Part shown: positions 34,597 through 36,342 of the stretch, in pieces
Numbering within the stretch: the first letter of the stretch is position 1
Layout of the letters: every line of letters begins with the position of its first letter
NCBI GenBank assembly: GCA_013152205.1
Contig: JAADGV010000092.1
Coordinates: 1-36,342, forward strand
Direction: 5' to 3'
Origin: Planctomycetota bacterium
GTDB lineage: Bacteria > Planctomycetota > Planctomycetia > Pirellulales > Lacipirellulaceae
Length of the DNA: 36,342 nt
Notes under the pieces: model-generated
What the model was told of the DNA's origin: nothing
Databases searched by the model: none
What the model saw: only the letters and a program-made list of their open reading frames with translations
Translations under genes and position numbers: made by a program

Positions 34597-34910
34597 GTTT
34601 GATTGTTGATTTATGATTTGGCTAAGCCGCGAGCGGGTGGCGGGACGGAGTAAAAGCGGAAAGTTGAAAGCGGATGTTTTTGGCGGGTAGGTTGTTGGTT
34701 TGTTGACTTTATTGGACAAAATTGGGTTGGTTGGTGCTGCTATGGTAGTGTTTGGTGGGTTAGTTTTGGCACGAATTGCGGGGGGGCCCCATTGGGGTGG
34801 ACAATATTGGGGGCTAGGGGCTGGGAAATAGGGGTTTGGGACTTGGGTTTTGTCCTTTTTGGGTTGATAGGGTGTTATTAAATGACGAAATCTGAATGAC
34901 GAATGACGAA
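34597..34910 (-). repeat. Dispersed leader repeat of about 300 bp, copy before oleC
   Basis: Read on the minus strand it matches 16080-16382, including the exact 32-base segment (34879-34910), the GGGGCCC-rich centre and the end GCGGCTTAGCCAAATCATAA close to the start codon. Orientation relative to the gene is the same as at folC, so the two copies are inverted with respect to each other in the chromosome. The minus strand is G-poor. Confidence 0.85.
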
Positions 34911-35030
34911 GGTGGGAGCGACAGTGCGTAGGCGGTATTATCGTGGAATGTTGGCTTGGATTCCACTACGAAATTTGGCCGGGGGGGGGAGCAAAGAGAA
35001 GGTCTGGTAGGAACGGAGCGGTTGCTGCCG
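34911..35030. other. Rest of the spacer after the MDR gene
   Basis: Together with the repeat before it this makes a 443-bp spacer between oleC and the oxidoreductase gene, both on the minus strand. A GGCCGGGGGGGGGAGC run lies at 34978-34993. I see no gene or clear terminator here. Confidence 0.4.
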
Positions 35031-36038
35031 CTAGGAAATCTTTACCAGTTGCTTGCCGATGTTTGCGCCTTGTAGCATTTCTAGGAATGCTTGGGGGGCG
35101 TTTTCGAGGCCTTCGGTGATTCGCTCGCGGTATTTGATTTGGTCGGCTTCGACCCACTCGGTTAGTTGCTGCATGGCCGGGCGGAATTGGCTGATGAATT
35201 GGAAGACCAAAAAGCCCTCGACCTTGGCCTGCTTTTCGATCAACTTCCAGAGCAGACGTGGGCCTTGCTCCAGCTTTTGGGCGTGGTATTGCGAGATCTG
35301 TCCGCAGATGGCGATTCGCGCACGGGTGTTGATATGTGCGAATACCGCATCGGTGATCGGCCCGCCGACGTTGTCGAAATAGGCGTCGATCCCGTCCGGG
35401 CAAAGCTGTTTGAGTTTGCCATAGTAGTCGTCGGTGCTTTTGTAATTGAAGGCTGTGTCAAAACCGAGTTCGTCCGTGAGGTACTCGACCTTGGCATCCG
35501 AGCCGGCGATACCGACCACACGGCAACCCTTTAGTTTGGCAATTTGGCCGACAATCGAGCCGACAGCGCCGGCTGCTCCGGAGACGACGACGGTTTCGCC
35601 TGCTTGGGGTTGGCAGATTTCTAGAAAGCCGCAGTAGGCGGTTAGTCCGGGCATTCCTAGCACGCCGAGTGCAGTTGAGGCGGGGGCGCTGCCTGTGCGG
35701 ACTTGGCGAACTTCTTTGCCGTCGGAGAGGGCGTATTCTTGCCAGCCGAACATTCCGATAACGATGTCGCCGGGGTTGAATTTTTCGTGCTGCGACTCGA
35801 CGACTTCTGCGACGACACCGCCGATCATTACGTCGTCGATTTTCACCGGATCGGCGTACGACTTGCGGTCGTTCATCCGGCCACGCATGTAGGGGTCGAC
35901 CGAGAGATAGAGCGAGCGGACCAGGAATTGGCCGGGCGCTACGCTAGGCATTGGCGTTTCGACGAGTCGGAAGTCGGAAAGTTTAGGAAAGCCTTCGGGA
36001 CGGGCGGCAAGGAGGATTTGACGGTTGATGTTTTGCAT
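35031..36038 (-). CDS. MDR-type NADP-dependent oxidoreductase (leukotriene/CurA-like)
   Basis: The product is 335 residues from ATG 36038. The longer open frame to 36227 adds 63 residues that do not look like protein. It begins MQNINRQILLAARPEGFPK, the usual start of the group that includes prostaglandin reductase and bacterial YncB/CurA. SVDPYMRGRM at about 48-57 and the nucleotide-binding VVSGAAGAVGSIVGQIAKLKG at about 150-170 are clear, with FDNVGG and ICGQISQY in the core. These enzymes reduce alpha,beta-unsaturated carbonyls with NADPH and need no zinc; zinc ligands are absent here. It is cytoplasmic; the substrate is unknown. Confidence 0.9.
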   Translation of the reverse strand: MQNINRQILLAARPEGFPKLSDFRLVETPMPSVAPGQFLVRSLYLSVDPYMRGRMNDRKSYADPVKIDDVMIGGVVAEVVESQHEKFNPGDIVIGMFGWQEYALSDGKEVRQVRTGSAPASTALGVLGMPGLTAYCGFLEICQPQAGETVVVSGAAGAVGSIVGQIAKLKGCRVVGIAGSDAKVEYLTDELGFDTAFNYKSTDDYYGKLKQLCPDGIDAYFDNVGGPITDAVFAHINTRARIAICGQISQYHAQKLEQGPRLLWKLIEKQAKVEGFLVFQFISQFRPAMQQLTEWVEADQIKYRERITEGLENAPQAFLEMLQGANIGKQLVKIS

Positions 36039-36280
36039 GGGGAGGGCGTGGGGTTGAAAGGTTTTAAGGGCGGATGCGGGATTTTTGTAGAGCCGTAGAG
36101 AAGGGGTAAAGAATAACTTTGTAAACTCACTTTTGATAGACGGGTGTAAACCACGACGATAGGACGGACACAACGGGGTTGCGGGACGAATACAGAGAAA
36201 GTCGCCATGAAAAGCGAGAAGAGGCACAAAAAAGACCGGCTTTTCGTGGCTACCTAGTGGTCTGTCAATTCTGAATTGCT
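36039..36280. other. Spacer upstream of the MDR gene
   Basis: This is the first part of the non-coding right end of the window. I see no gene; open frames extending from the MDR gene into it have no ribosome site. Confidence 0.4.
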
Positions 36281-36342
36281 GGGTGCCACTGTCTGGCTCG
36301 CCCAGCAGTGTGAAGCTGGTACCAGGGTTCCACTGCTGGGCG
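36281..36342. repeat. GGGTGCCACTG...CCCAGCAGTG element, cut by window edge
   Basis: GGGTGCCACTGTCTGGCT then GCCCAGCAGTG, a spacer of about 20 bases, and CACTGCTGGGC at 36331-36341 form the start of a long palindrome that continues off the edge. The first 36 bases match the copy at 18678-18713. Confidence 0.65.

Noticed and set aside
34588..34719. A 44-residue N-terminal extension of OleC
   Set aside because: It lies in the dispersed leader repeat, has no ribosome site and does not resemble the N-terminus of known ligases.
35703..36098. A 131-residue plus-strand open frame
   Set aside because: It is antisense to the MDR gene, with composition set by the codons of that gene.
36039..36227. A 63-residue N-terminal extension of the MDR oxidoreductase
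   Set aside because: The family starts at MQNINRQ; the extension has no resemblance to any protein part and contains no signal peptide.

Overview
This 36.3 kb window reads as chromosome from a planctomycete, most likely of the Pirellulales. The reasons are PEP-CTERM/dockerin-type exported proteins, a BBP7-type beta-barrel protein, Tat-exported Gfo/Idh and beta-propeller proteins, an MMPL/RND exporter paired with a PDZ protease, a translation-gene cluster with planctomycete-like features, and abundant short intergenic repeats. No tRNA, rRNA, CRISPR array, prophage or transposase gene was seen.

Layout. (1) 1-2379, minus strand: a tandemly duplicated cassette of small exported PEP-CTERM proteins. 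One copy is interrupted between its genes by a 123-bp palindromic MITE. One gene is frameshifted just before its PEP-CTERM anchor, and one dockerin gene survives intact next to a truncated duplicate of its 3' end. (2) 2380-3305: a long spacer with hairpins, a palindromic repeat and a probable thrS promoter. (3) 3306-10243, plus strand: the translation cluster thrS-infC-rpmI-rplT-pheS-pheT. infC appears to start at AUC, and PheT lacks the usual N-terminal tRNA-binding domain. A repeat-filled 271-bp spacer separates pheS from pheT. (4) 10339-14157, plus strand: an AMP-forming acyl-CoA synthetase with a clear terminator, then a long coiled-coil protein with its own promoter. (5) 14376-15764, minus: a Tat-exported Gfo/Idh/MocA oxidoreductase. 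(6) 16383-17873, plus: folC, preceded by a dispersed repeat. (7) 17950-24928, minus: a small conserved-looking protein, an S41 protease and an RND exporter in one probable operon, and a BBP7 barrel protein. (8) 25245-28720, plus: transaldolase and a SEC-C/TPR-like protein. (9) 28786-36038, minus: a lactate permease family protein with an upstream Tat-exported beta-propeller, oleD and oleC of olefin hydrocarbon synthesis, and an MDR-type NADP-dependent oxidoreductase.

The genes are mostly housekeeping or widely shared planctomycete functions. I do not see a clear new defence or mobile system. The most unusual material is non-coding: at least eight families of dispersed or palindromic repeats sit at gene ends, stop codons and start codons. 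The most striking is a roughly 300-bp sequence repeated in inverted orientation 18.5 kb apart, in both cases running directly up to a start codon (folC and oleC). All functional names rest on reading motifs by eye; no database search was run.
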